Source of the DNA: a virus | DNA: 25,591 nt | Strand: one strand, 5' to 3' | Virus record (IMG/VR): IMGVR_UViG_3300021197_001570 | Location: 1-25,591 of that record | Shown here: positions 1-6,362 of the stretch, piece after piece | Position numbering within the stretch: the stretch's first letter is position 1 | Layout of the letters: each line of letters starts with the position of its first letter | Notes under the pieces: generated by a model | Database searches by the model: none | What the model saw: only the letters and a program-made list of their open reading frames with translations | Told to the model about the DNA's origin: nothing | Made by a program: the position numbers and the translations under genes

Positions 1-2
1 CC

Positions 3-1538
3 AATGAAATGGGCTTCATGCTTTGGTCAGCATGGTCAGCAGAGGATCCTGATTACGCCTCTGAATGGGAAGACTCCAACCCTTGTGCTGACGCCTGGAA
101 CACCTTCAAAGGCAACGGCATTGGCATCGGTACTTTAATTTTCTTGGCTGACAGGGAGGATCCAGAACGCCGTAGGTTTTCAGACGATCTGGCCAAAGTC
201 GTCAAATCAGCAGAAGAAAAAGTAGTCCAGGAAACGCGCCAAGCAACCCTGGATTTCGATGAAGTCATCCGCCGCGCCAAACACATCCTTGATCTGGATA
301 ACCCGGCTGAGGTTAATTACAAGCTCAATACCCTTGCCCTGCAGGCTGGTTACAGAGATCAATCAGCCCTTGAGAAATTAATCGTCGATCAACTGTCGTA
401 CGAAAAAGCTCAAGACCTCATGACCGTTAAGGAGCTAATGAAGCTGGACGCCAAACGTGATTACTTGATCCCTGATGTCCTGCCTCATCCTTCTGTCGTC
501 TTGATCTATGGCGCTGGTGGTGACGGTAAATCCATGTCCGCTTGGGCTCTTGCAAAGCACATTGCAACTGGTCAACCCTTCTTGGTTCGTGGCAATCACG
601 TCCCAGTCGAACAAGGCCCTGTTCTCCTGCTTAATGGTGATCAGCCTTTGGTTCAACTCAAAGAACAACTGGAAGAGATGGACTTCCCTATCACTGATCA
701 GACCCTGATCCAGACCGACTGGCAGCTTCAACGCTATGCACAGTTCATCAAGCTCATGGAGAAGCACCGCCCCAAGCTCGTTGTCATTGACTCGCTTATT
801 GGTTGCTCTGGTGGTCGAGCCTTTGATGAGAACAAATCTGAATTTGCTCAGCCCTTGTATTGGCTTACCAAAAACAATGGCGACCTCTTCCCCGCCACCA
901 CAATCCTCATCGTTCATCACGCCAACAAGAACGGTGGCTTCAGAGGCACCTCAGCCATCCGTGATGCAGTTGACGAGACTTGGGCGTTACGCAAGCCAAC
1001 TGACGAGGAGAAAGGCCGTGTAGGCGGTCATAGCCGTCTGATCACAATCGAAAAGTCACGCTCAGGTCGCATGGACACCCAGCTCGTCATGCAAATGCAA
1101 GATGACCTGTCCTTCACCATCAGTGACTTCACGCCCGAAGTGGATGAAAACAACACGTCACCAGCTTCCGTTGCTGATCGTGTCCTTCAAAAACTCAGAG
1201 TCGTTCACCCTGAATCACGCACTATCGAGGATCTGTTTTACGACCCACTCATCAATGGCAAAACAGCCGCTATACGCAAATCGCTCCAACGATTAGAAAA
1301 ACGAGGCTTAGTAGTCTCAAACGCCTCAGACAAGTCCCGTTCCAAACAACAAGTCAACTCCTATAAAGCAATACTCGCGCGTGGAGAGGGTAAGAAAGTG
1401 TCCCAACTAGGGGTAGATGCTAGTGCTGGAACGGTATCTGAGGTGGGACACAAGGTTGGGACACCCCTATCCTGTCCCAACCTTTCTGAGGGTTCTGTTG
1501 TTGTTGATATTGGTGCGGATGAGCTGGGACACATCTAA
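3..1538 (+). CDS. Primase/RecA-like ATPase replication protein (AAA_25/RepA type), 5' truncated
   Basis: The reading frame is open to the left window edge (codons before the first ATG at 9 read Asn-Glu), so the gene starts upstream. Numbering from that ATG, residues 5-47 (W..W, a later W..F and GIGIGTL) resemble the end of a PriCT-type primase C-terminal domain. A RecA-fold ATPase follows: Walker A GAGGDGKS at 168-175, Walker B KLVVIDSLI with Asp261, then IVHHANKNGG at 301-310 and RGTSAIRDAVD at 312-322, as in AAA_25/RepA helicases. Residues about 390-450 look like a winged helix. By family knowledge such proteins prime or unwind DNA at a phage or plasmid origin. The last 50 residues are low in structure and are encoded by iteron-like repeats, so origin and gene overlap. 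It could be a P4-type primase-helicase or a RepA-type helicase; the missing N-terminus would decide. Confidence 0.85.
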   Translation, partial: NEMGFMLWSAWSAEDPDYASEWEDSNPCADAWNTFKGNGIGIGTLIFLADREDPERRRFSDDLAKVVKSAEEKVVQETRQATLDFDEVIRRAKHILDLDNPAEVNYKLNTLALQAGYRDQSALEKLIVDQLSYEKAQDLMTVKELMKLDAKRDYLIPDVLPHPSVVLIYGAGGDGKSMSAWALAKHIATGQPFLVRGNHVPVEQGPVLLLNGDQPLVQLKEQLEEMDFPITDQTLIQTDWQLQRYAQFIKLMEKHRPKLVVIDSLIGCSGGRAFDENKSEFAQPLYWLTKNNGDLFPATTILIVHHANKNGGFRGTSAIRDAVDETWALRKPTDEEKGRVGGHSRLITIEKSRSGRMDTQLVMQMQDDLSFTISDFTPEVDENNTSPASVADRVLQKLRVVHPESRTIEDLFYDPLINGKTAAIRKSLQRLEKRGLVVSNASDKSRSKQQVNSYKAILARGEGKKVSQLGVDASAGTVSEVGHKVGTPLSCPNLSEGSVVVDIGADELGHI

Positions 1539-1604
1539 CTGTCCCAACCCCCTGTCCCAACCTTCTTCCATTGCTATCACTAGCATTTGGGGCGGTTGGG
1601 ACAC
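1398..1604. repeat. Eight GTTGGGACAC-like iterons, candidate replication origin
   Basis: Eight copies of a 10-base motif with consensus G-T/C-TGGGACA-C/G lie within 207 bases. Plus orientation: 1442-1451, 1455-1464, 1523-1532, 1595-1604. Minus orientation (read as NTGTCCCAAC): 1398-1407, 1472-1481, 1539-1548, 1552-1561. They span the last codons of the replication ATPase gene and the short non-coding stretch after it, and bias the protein tail toward SQLG, VGH, VGT, CPN and LGH. Clustered short repeats at the end of a replication gene are typical of initiator-binding iterons. A regulatory role, for example as sites for the nearby ribbon-helix-helix protein, is an alternative. Confidence 0.65.
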
Positions 1605-1636
1605 CTACGGCATCTATACGCGCGAGAAGCCTTTCG

Positions 1637-1834
1637 ATGAATTGGAGCGAAATCCTTAGCAAGGCTGGTGTTCCCGAACCTCCGGGCTACCTTGAAACCG
1701 TTGCTTTGGTACGCTCCAAACCCAGAGTTAAATCGTCCAACAAATCCAAGAAATCCAAAAAGAAACCCGTAAAATCACGGAATGAAAAGAGTCGAAACCT
1801 ACCTCCCCGAGGAAGTCGCCAAACGTCTTTCTGA
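1637..1834 (+). CDS. Small basic protein of unknown function, upstream partner of RHH gene
   Basis: This is a 65-residue protein if it starts at the ATG at 1637 (MNWSEILSKAGVPEPPGY), which has a weak GAGAAG about eight bases upstream. An in-frame ATG exists at 1571, but that start would run through the iteron region. The N-terminal half has a pattern (NWSEIL.KAGVPEPPG) that I recall in small cyanobacterial and cyanophage proteins without a function. The C-terminal half is very rich in Lys, Ser and Arg, suggesting nucleic-acid contact. The 3' end overlaps the next gene by 53 bases in another frame, so the two are probably co-translated. The function is not known. Confidence 0.6.
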   Translation: MNWSEILSKAGVPEPPGYLETVALVRSKPRVKSSNKSKKSKKKPVKSRNEKSRNLPPRGSRQTSF

Positions 1835-2054
1835 TCAAGCAGAAAGCATTGGCGTTGGAAGATCAGAATTGATCCGTGACCTCATCCTTAACTCTCAAAC
1901 AAGCTTTGATATTACGCCCGATGATTACAACAAAGCTGTTGTTAGGGTTCGTAAGCGTTGTGGCCATCTTATTGGTCGTCATCAGGCTGAAAGCGTTGTG
2001 GCATCAGTCTTTACAGAGTTCTCAGGAGCCAGTCTTCGTGCAGCAAAAAATTAA
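1782..2054 (+). CDS. Ribbon-helix-helix (CopG/MetJ-like) DNA-binding protein
   Basis: The protein has 90 residues. The N-terminus KRVETYLPEEVAKRLSDQAE followed by GVGRSELIRDLIL is a classical ribbon-helix-helix pattern: a beta strand with alternating basic and hydrophobic residues, helix 1, a turn with Gly, and helix 2 with S.LIR. The remaining 45 residues (ending SGASLRAAKN) are not recognised and may add oligomerisation. Such proteins bind operators as dimers and commonly control copy number or early genes. Its position directly after the replication gene and iteron cluster fits a regulator of replication. It overlaps the gene before (53 bases) and the likely start of the gene after (17 bases). 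Confidence 0.75.
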   Translation: MKRVETYLPEEVAKRLSDQAESIGVGRSELIRDLILNSQTSFDITPDDYNKAVVRVRKRCGHLIGRHQAESVVASVFTEFSGASLRAAKN

Positions 2055-2295
2055 TCTGTATTACTGCCAGGTTGATGATGATGACGAGCACTTCCCGCTA
2101 GCCATTGCTCGATTTACTGCCTACGACGAAGACCACAAACCCTTGTCTGTAGAGCAGGTAACTTACGAAAGTGACCCCAATTACTTTCAAGCCCAGGTCT
2201 CTGCTGCTCTTTCATGCGGGGTTGATGTAAGTGTCATCACCGCTTCACCAATGGAAGACTTTGCCTGGATTAAACAACTCTCGCAACAAGCTTGA
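2038..2295 (+). CDS. Small acidic protein of unknown function (GTG start)
   Basis: The open frame begins at 1876, but everything before 2038 overlaps the RHH gene. A GTG at 2038 preceded by AGGAG at 2024-2028 (nine-base spacing) gives an 85-residue product beginning with QQKINLYYCQVDDDDEHFPL and overlapping the RHH gene's end by 17 bases. I prefer this start. The sequence is acidic and soluble, with LYYC, HFPLAIARF and SVEQVTYES stretches suggesting an alpha/beta mini-domain. No function is recognised. The stop codon overlaps the next putative start as TTGA. The longer start would add an apparent membrane segment (LLLGFVSVVAILLVVIRL), which I consider an out-of-frame artefact of the RHH gene. 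Confidence 0.6.
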   Translation: MQQKINLYYCQVDDDDEHFPLAIARFTAYDEDHKPLSVEQVTYESDPNYFQAQVSAALSCGVDVSVITASPMEDFAWIKQLSQQA

Positions 2296-2447
2296 AACTT
2301 AAAATCTTTCGCAATGACAGCACATGGATTGTGCTAACAGAGAATAATGAGATAACGTTCCATCAAACGCTTGCTGGAGCGATGGCTGATGCCTCTACCA
2401 AAATCAGGGCGTCAACTGATGCTGGATCGTCTATATGCAGCAGTTAG
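2292..2447 (+). CDS. Putative 51-residue protein with TTG start
   Basis: A TTG codon at 2292 overlaps the preceding stop (TTGA) and opens a 51-codon frame ending at TAG 2445-2447. The product starts KLKIFRNDSTWIVLTENN and continues EITFHQTLAGAMADASTKIR. The strand-turn-strand plus helix pattern (KIFRNDSTWIV, then FHQTLAGAMADA) is what I expect of a small folded phage protein. Without it a gap of over 100 bases would stand in an otherwise gap-free operon. It overlaps the next gene's ATG at 2419. There is no strong ribosome site, so expression would rest on coupling. Function unknown. Confidence 0.45.
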   Translation: MKLKIFRNDSTWIVLTENNEITFHQTLAGAMADASTKIRASTDAGSSICSS

Positions 2448-2598
2448 ATCAGCCGCGACTGCTGACATCCAACGAGCTGCAATGCTCCTAGAAGGAGCCA
2501 AAAAGATTAGAGCAGGTTCAAGCCGTCAACGATCTTCCGCTCGAAAAGCACAGGCCAATGCTTGGGAGAAGAAGGTTGACAACTCAGTAACATGGTAA
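2419..2598 (+). CDS. Small basic helical protein, unknown function
   Basis: This is a 59-residue protein from the ATG at 2419 (MLDRLYAAVRSAATADIQRA). The frame is open back to 2371, but that stretch is better explained by the overlapping 2292-2447 frame. The product is highly helical, Ala- and Arg-rich, with a basic middle (KKIRAGSSRQRSSARKAQ) that could bind nucleic acid. No family is recognised. Its stop lies inside the tandem GTAACAT repeat that precedes the next gene. Real coding is likely from position and amino-acid make-up, but this is an inference. Confidence 0.45.
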   Translation: MLDRLYAAVRSAATADIQRAAMLLEGAKKIRAGSSRQRSSARKAQANAWEKKVDNSVTW

Positions 2599-2610
2599 CA
2601 TTACTGTACT
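2585..2610. promoter_or_regulatory. Tandem GTAACAT repeat and inverted CAGTAA/TTACTG, candidate RHH operator
   Basis: Two abutting 8-base direct repeats, GTAACATG (2587-2594) and GTAACATT (2595-2602), lie inside a short inverted repeat, CAGTAA (2585-2590) and TTACTG (2601-2606). The cluster is immediately upstream of the 2624 gene, which looks like a ribbon-helix-helix protein. Proteins of that family often bind tandem half-sites and repress their own gene. The role is inferred; only the repeat is seen. Confidence 0.4.
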
Positions 2611-2623
2611 ATTGTGCCGTTTG

Positions 2624-2899
2624 ATGGCAAGCAATCACGGCAAGCGTGTTTACATCCAAGTTCTCCTAGATCCAAATCGTGGAGCGTTGTTCTTACTTGA
2701 AGCCGCAGAAAAAAGCATTAAACCCTCGTCCTTAATGCGTGAAATTATTTATGACCACATCGCCAGTGAAAACAACCTGGAAACGTACGAACAAGCCCTA
2801 ATCCAAGACAAGCAAGAGTGGCAGAACTCTGTAGAAGCAAGAATTGCTGGACGTGCTGCCAAGCGACGTGAACGTGCTGGCCTCAAGGAAGAGCCCTAA
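2624..2899 (+). CDS. Probable ribbon-helix-helix-like small DNA-binding protein
   Basis: A 91-residue protein from the ATG at 2624; a TTG at 2612 in the same frame would add four residues. The N-terminal region reads like a degenerate ribbon-helix-helix fold: strand KRVYIQVLLD, helix LFLLEAAEKS, turn KPSS, helix SLMREIIYDHI. A charged helical tail ends with AKRRERAGLKEEP. It would act as a small transcription regulator or plasmid/phage copy-control protein. A tandem repeat sits 22-37 bases before the start and could be its operator. The gene ends facing the minus-strand gene at 2896, and the two stop codons overlap by three bases. Confidence 0.6.
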   Translation: MASNHGKRVYIQVLLDPNRGALFLLEAAEKSIKPSSLMREIIYDHIASENNLETYEQALIQDKQEWQNSVEARIAGRAAKRRERAGLKEEP

Positions 2900-3120
2900 A
2901 CCTGTTCCAGTCCAGCGATATGTCCAACAGCTTGTTTTAGCAACTTGCCCTGATGCCACTGTTGACGCGCCATAGCAACACAAAGCTGTGACAGCACATC
3001 TATGTTCTCGCAATCCTCAATCTCCCTAATGCTGCGTTCGAGTGTCAACTCCTCTTCAAGACTCTGTTCAACGACCATCCATTCCATTGATGGATCGTAA
3101 GGCCCGCTTTTCGGAAGCAT
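2896..3120 (-). CDS. Small conserved cyanobacterial/cyanophage-type protein, unknown function
   Basis: This is a 74-residue protein. The start at 3120 (MLPKSGPYDPSMEWMVVEQS) is chosen because GGAGG lies eight bases upstream on the minus strand; the frame is open to 3153 without a comparable site. The body is acidic and helical (EQSLEEELTLERSIREIEDC), then LCVAMARQQWHQGKLLKQAV and GHIAGLEQV. I recall this pattern in short hypothetical proteins of marine Synechococcus, Prochlorococcus and their phages; no function is known to me. It is the last gene of the minus-strand lysis-side cluster. Confidence 0.7.
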   Translation of the reverse strand: MLPKSGPYDPSMEWMVVEQSLEEELTLERSIREIEDCENIDVLSQLCVAMARQQWHQGKLLKQAVGHIAGLEQV

Positions 3121-3265
3121 AAGGTTCCTCCGTCTTGAACCGTATGTAATCACCTATAGCTGGAAATAACCAGTCCTGCACTGGTAAACAAGCCTGCCAA
3201 TTCACGGGTTGGACACAGTTCATCACGACTGTTGTCCAAAACGCACTGACATAACCCCAATTCAT
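3068..3265 (-). CDS. Possible 65-residue protein of unknown function
   Basis: The ATG at 3265 overlaps the stop of the peptidase gene as ATGA, the junction type used throughout this window. The product is rich in Trp, Cys and aromatic residues (QPVNWQACLPVQDWLFPAIG) and then polar (DYIRFKTEEPYASEKR). It fills a 140-base interval that would otherwise be empty. Against it, its 3' end overlaps the better-supported 2896-3120 gene by 53 bases, and its ribosome site is weak. A shorter internal ATG (before NCVQPV) is possible. Function unknown. Confidence 0.4.
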   Translation of the reverse strand: MNWGYVSAFWTTVVMNCVQPVNWQACLPVQDWLFPAIGDYIRFKTEEPYASEKRALRSINGMDGR

Positions 3266-3978
3266 CGATCAACAAATACAGCCCAGCCCGAGGCTTCTCC
3301 TTCGATAGACCAGCGTTGATAAAAAGCAGGACGCGACATCCTTATCAACTCACCTGACTTTGTAATGTCATGGCCGCCATGATCCATATCTGGCTTACCC
3401 ATTGGATCCATGGCAATGAAATCATCCTTGTCGTAGCCAATGATTACGCTCCAATGACCACAGCCTTCGCTGTCGCATACTGCTGGATTGCCTTTGGTTA
3501 GATCGCCTTTATGCAACCAGCCAACCATGATTGGCCTGCCAGCATCGATCTCAATCTCAATGTCTTCAACCCTGGCATCCCTGCGAAAATCAGCATCCAA
3601 GCCAAGTGATCTCAACGCAGAAACCTGAGCGTGGACTGCTGTCGTATCACCAAACTTTCGGCGTACATGACGATAAGCATCTTGGCTTCTTACGCCATGG
3701 TGGAACGCTACAACCATTGCAGCCGCTGCATCAAAGCATTCCCGGTAGCCATAGCCGGTAAGGCTATCCATTTGGTTGTAATACGGGACGCCGTAAACCT
3801 CTTGATGGATGCCACTAGCCTTCCACATCTCAAACCACTCAGACTCATCGTCAAGTAGATCTTGATCGATCGACTTCTCTAGCTCCGCAATCGCAGCTAG
3901 CTGATGGGGATCACCTTTTTTAAAGAACTGAAAGAAGGGGAGCAACGATAAAACCACAACTACGACCCAAACCCACAT
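3262..3978 (-). CDS. Membrane-anchored C39-like cysteine peptidase, candidate endolysin
   Basis: The protein has 238 residues. Residues 2-20 are strongly hydrophobic with a following KKGD, so an N-terminal signal-anchor is likely. The rest matches the papain-like peptidase C39-like fold (PF13529 type): PYYNQMD with Gln69 as oxyanion-hole residue, GYRECFDAAAAM with nucleophile Cys81, CGHWSVIIGYD with His175, and FIAMDPMG with Asp191. The active-site set therefore looks complete. In phages, enzymes of this fold can cut peptide cross-links of the cell wall, and a signal-anchor would deliver it to the periplasm. It sits beside holin-like genes (4177-4431 and 4455-4718), and no other lysozyme or amidase is visible in the window. 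The alternative is a host- or virion-directed protease. Lysin role is inferred. Confidence 0.75.
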   Translation of the reverse strand: MWVWVVVVVLSLLPFFQFFKKGDPHQLAAIAELEKSIDQDLLDDESEWFEMWKASGIHQEVYGVPYYNQMDSLTGYGYRECFDAAAAMVVAFHHGVRSQDAYRHVRRKFGDTTAVHAQVSALRSLGLDADFRRDARVEDIEIEIDAGRPIMVGWLHKGDLTKGNPAVCDSEGCGHWSVIIGYDKDDFIAMDPMGKPDMDHGGHDITKSGELIRMSRPAFYQRWSIEGEASGWAVFVDR

Positions 3979-4152
3979 TTACTTCTCAACGCGCTCTCCA
4001 GGGAACAGTAAATCCTGGACATACTTGCAAGCCACATCGTCTAGCTGGTTGTCTGTCTGCTCGCTGATCTTGATCAGACAGTCAAGTAGCAGTTGTTTTA
4101 CGGCCTTTGATTTGATGAAGCTAAACAGGATTGGCTTTAGAAGTAAAACCAT
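3979..4152 (-). CDS. Small conserved phage protein (57 residues)
   Basis: The ATG at 4152 opens 57 codons, and the stop at 3979-3981 abuts the peptidase start (TAAATG). The product begins MVLLLKPILFSFIKSKAVKQ, followed by LLLDCLIKISEQTDNQLDD, and ends DLLFPGERVEK. The pattern (LLKPILFSF.KS...K.L..D.L.K....TDN..DD) is one I associate with short proteins next to lysis genes in cyanophages. The first 14 residues are hydrophobic but too short and basic-flanked for a confident membrane helix. Function unknown; a lysis accessory role is a guess from position. No strong ribosome site is seen. Confidence 0.6.
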   Translation of the reverse strand: MVLLLKPILFSFIKSKAVKQLLLDCLIKISEQTDNQLDDVACKYVQDLLFPGERVEK

Positions 4153-4176
4153 GACAGCACTGTGTGTGCCGAAAGT

Positions 4177-4431
4177 CTAAACGCGGTTTTGATGTCCCTC
4201 AAGCCTTGCAACATTCTGCTCTAGGTCTGAGATTCGAGCGAATAGCTCCTGATCCCTTACTCGCAAGTCGGCATGGAGCACATCCATTCTTGACGCTAAA
4301 TTATCGACAGCTGAAGTGAGACGCACCAAAGAATCCCTTCCATGCTGTGTCTCACGGTTGGCACCTTTGATACCAGAAGCGGCCACGCCTATTGACGCTC
4401 CAGCTACAGCAGCCCAGATTTCAACCACCAT
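4177..4431 (-). CDS. Small membrane plus coiled-coil protein, possible holin/lysis accessory
   Basis: This is an 84-residue protein with an AGAGGT site just upstream of the ATG at 4431. Residues 4-21 (EIWAAVAGASIGVAASGI) form one membrane helix rich in small residues. From about residue 35 the sequence is a heptad-like coiled coil (SAVDNLASRMDVLHADL, ELFARISDLEQNVARLEG). One helix plus coiled coil resembles XhlA-like or pinholin-accessory proteins in general design, though with reversed domain order. It heads the minus-strand cluster that includes the C39-like peptidase and is divergent from the holin-like gene at 4455, with 23 bases between. Lysis role is inferred. Confidence 0.65.
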   Translation of the reverse strand: MVVEIWAAVAGASIGVAASGIKGANRETQHGRDSLVRLTSAVDNLASRMDVLHADLRVRDQELFARISDLEQNVARLEGHQNRV

Positions 4432-4454
4432 TCGACCTCTAGCGTGAACTCATC

Positions 4455-4718
4455 ATGGCAGAAGAACAAGCAAAGCAAGAACAAGAGAGCGACAACTCAC
4501 GCCTAGGCGATGTAATCAAGGTTGTCCTGCTTGCTTGGGCAATGGCGATCCTGACTGCTAATTACCTTGGCGTCTTCAAACAATCGCTTGACCCCACCTA
4601 CCCAGCTTCCATTTTGTCTGGCACGGCAGCGTCTTTTGGTCTAGCTGTTGGCAACAATAAAAAGAAGAAAGAGCAGCCTACACTTAAGGAAGAAACCCCT
4701 ACCTCCAAGCCAAAATGA
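4455..4718 (+). CDS. Holin-like protein with two membrane segments
   Basis: The protein has 87 residues: a charged N-terminus (MAEEQAKQEQESDNSRLGD), TM1 at about 19-40 (VIKVVLLAWAMAILTANYLG), a short polar loop (SLDPTYP), TM2 at about 50-66 (ASILSGTAASFGLAVG), and a highly basic tail (NNKKKKEQ...KPK). This is the layout of class II holins. I recall similar short proteins with the 'TAASFG' membrane segment in T4-like cyanophages. The stop overlaps the next start as ATGA. The role (timed inner-membrane hole formation, releasing the lysin) is inferred from topology and nearness to the peptidase; another membrane role is possible. Confidence 0.6.
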   Translation: MAEEQAKQEQESDNSRLGDVIKVVLLAWAMAILTANYLGVFKQSLDPTYPASILSGTAASFGLAVGNNKKKKEQPTLKEETPTSKPK

Positions 4719-5212
4719 GGCGTTTTCTTTTTGTATCGTGCCTAACATTCTTTGCGATAAGTCCTGCTTCGGCAGACATTACGCACGCTATTAAATCTTC
4801 AATTTCGCTAACTGTTGATGGAGCAGCGTCCCAAGCAAATCGCATCGGCTCTTCACTATCTGTATCTGGCTCTAACGTCACTTTGGGTACTGTGCCTAAG
4901 TTCGGGAGCTATAGCGCAGGGACCGCTCTTGGTTACACTCCTGGCGAGTTTACTATTACTACTGCTGGTGACAGCTTTTCATATTCAGAAACGTTTATAG
5001 GCGGCGATAACACCCCAGCTGCTCTTTCAACAACTGTTACTGCAGGCGTCGTCCCAGCACTACCTACATTCGGAAATACAACGACAACTGCAGGCGGTGT
5101 AGCTGGCACTTTGGCTGGAACGCTTGCTACAGATGGTGCAATGACAATTACAGCAGGTGGTGCTGGTACGACTGCAATCGGACAAGTTATTCAGGAGCTG
5201 ACTATTAAATGA
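4715..5212 (+). CDS. Secreted Thr/Gly-rich cyanophage-type protein
   Basis: A 165-residue protein with a clear signal peptide (RRFLFVSCLTFFAISPASA, cleavage after residue 20). The mature part is low in charge and rich in Thr, Ala, Gly and Ser: SLTVDGAASQANRIGSSLSV, TITTAGDSFSYSETFIGG, TTTTAGGVAGTLAGTLATDG, and a final GAGTTAIGQVIQEL. Such beta-rich repeats suggest an extracellular or periplasmic fibrous protein. I recall close relatives in cyanomyoviruses, where they are annotated as hypothetical or structural. The start overlaps the holin stop (ATGA), and the next gene starts by the same overlap. Function unknown; it may be exported to the host envelope. Confidence 0.7.
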   Translation: MRRFLFVSCLTFFAISPASADITHAIKSSISLTVDGAASQANRIGSSLSVSGSNVTLGTVPKFGSYSAGTALGYTPGEFTITTAGDSFSYSETFIGGDNTPAALSTTVTAGVVPALPTFGNTTTTAGGVAGTLAGTLATDGAMTITAGGAGTTAIGQVIQELTIK

Positions 5213-5631
5213 GAATCCTGCTGCTGTTGCTTTTGGCTGCTCCAGCTGCAGCAATTCCTGTAGTGCCAAATTTTCAGCAAGGTGTTCTGTCTTCCACGAC
5301 ACGCACCAAAACAAAAGTGACTGAAGTGATCAACTCTTACGAGTACAGAACAGGATATGAGTACAGCGCAAGCGGAACTAATATTGCTCCGATTGGTGGC
5401 AGCATTGCTCCGGCTAGTCTGACGACAACAACAAACACTCTCAATGGTGTTTCTAGTCGTTGGACTGGTCTTGACCCTGCTAGCAAACCTACTTGGAACA
5501 TCATCAACCAAGGTGCATCATTTCAGTTCGTCGAAACGCTCCAAGGGCCAGGGCTTACTTCCCACGCTCTCATTAACAGAGAAACAGACATTGAATCTTT
5601 AACAGAGACGACAAGCACCTTTAGTCAATGA
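5209..5631 (+). CDS. Secreted cyanophage-type protein, unknown function
   Basis: The protein has 140 residues, with a short, very hydrophobic signal peptide (MRILLLLLLAAPAAA, cleavage near residue 15). The mature protein starts IPVVPNFQQGVLSSTTRTKT and is polar and Thr/Ser-rich with no Cys. AGGAG lies at 5193-5197, eleven bases before the ATG, and the start overlaps the upstream stop as ATGA. I associate the 'VPNF.QG..SSTT.T.T' beginning with small exported proteins of T4-like cyanophages found beside the families at 4715 and 5628. Function unknown. Confidence 0.7.
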   Translation: MRILLLLLLAAPAAAIPVVPNFQQGVLSSTTRTKTKVTEVINSYEYRTGYEYSASGTNIAPIGGSIAPASLTTTTNTLNGVSSRWTGLDPASKPTWNIINQGASFQFVETLQGPGLTSHALINRETDIESLTETTSTFSQ

Positions 5632-6362
5632 AGCGAGTTATCGCAACGCTTTTGCTGCTAACCGCTCCAGCACAAGCACAGGTCTCAAGCACTGCCGCTC
5701 CAGTAGCAAACAGCTCTGGCTCAGTTACCAACCAAGCTGTTCAGGTCGTACCAGCAAGACAGTTCACTAATACTTACGGCGGTGGGATTAGCTGCCAAGG
5801 TGCAACGCTAAGCATCAACCCTTTCATCAGTACAACAACAGGTTGGGCACAACCGTACGAAAGCCATTACAACGAACCTGTATATGACACGATCGATGTT
5901 ATTGGTGCGTTTGACCCTGAAGGCAATCCTGTCCCAGATGGCAGACCAGACAATCCGGGCGATATCCTCTTTTACAAGCCAATTAGAACAGGACAAAAAA
6001 CTAACCTATCGATTAACGGCGGCATCACTGCCACAATTTCGATACCGCTGGATCGTCATCACGTACGAACTTGTCGCAAAGCCGCCGAAAAACAAGTGGC
6101 ACTTCTAGATGCAACACTTGCAGACAAAAGGTTGAACTACGAAATTGCAAGGCTTAAAAATTGCGCTGGTTTAATGAAAGAAGGCATCATGTTTCATCCC
6201 AAAAGCCCCTATGCGTCAATCTGCGCTGATGTTGTCCTGACTAACCCGCCAGGCGTCCTGCCGCCCCACATACATTCAATCCCTACTTCTTTAGAGACCT
6301 CTGAAACTTCCGGCGTTGCCAAGCCGACTCAACAACAACCTTCTTCCCCAGCTTCTCCTTAA
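5628..6362 (+). CDS. Secreted cyanophage-type protein with conserved VTNQAVQV region
   Basis: A 244-residue protein. The signal peptide is KRVIATLLLLTAPAQA, with cleavage after residue 17. The segment SGSVTNQAVQVVPARQFTNT followed by GGGISCQGATLSINPF is one I recognise from cyanomyovirus proteins of unknown function. Residues about 140-200 hold three Cys (HHVRTCRKAAEKQVALLD, LKNCAGLMKEG, YASICADVVL) within helical sequence, so disulfides in the periplasm are possible. The C-terminus is Pro/Ser/Thr-rich. The last 80 bases overlap the 3' end of the convergent gene at 6283-7041. Probably translated by coupling with 5209-5631 (ATGA). Confidence 0.7.
   Translation: MKRVIATLLLLTAPAQAQVSSTAAPVANSSGSVTNQAVQVVPARQFTNTYGGGISCQGATLSINPFISTTTGWAQPYESHYNEPVYDTIDVIGAFDPEGNPVPDGRPDNPGDILFYKPIRTGQKTNLSINGGITATISIPLDRHHVRTCRKAAEKQVALLDATLADKRLNYEIARLKNCAGLMKEGIMFHPKSPYASICADVVLTNPPGVLPPHIHSIPTSLETSETSGVAKPTQQQPSSPASP

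Noticed and set aside
435-920. 161-codon minus-strand frame opposite the replication ATPase
   Set aside because: It covers the Walker motifs of the real gene and shows no protein-like pattern of its own.
1417-1662. 80-codon frames on both strands across the iteron cluster
   Set aside because: Created by the repeats; composition is repetitive and there is no support for translation.
1876-2037. N-terminal extension with an apparent membrane helix for the 2038-2295 gene
   Set aside because: It lies wholly within the better-supported ribbon-helix-helix gene in another frame, and a GTG with AGGAG at 2024-2028 gives a clear downstream start.
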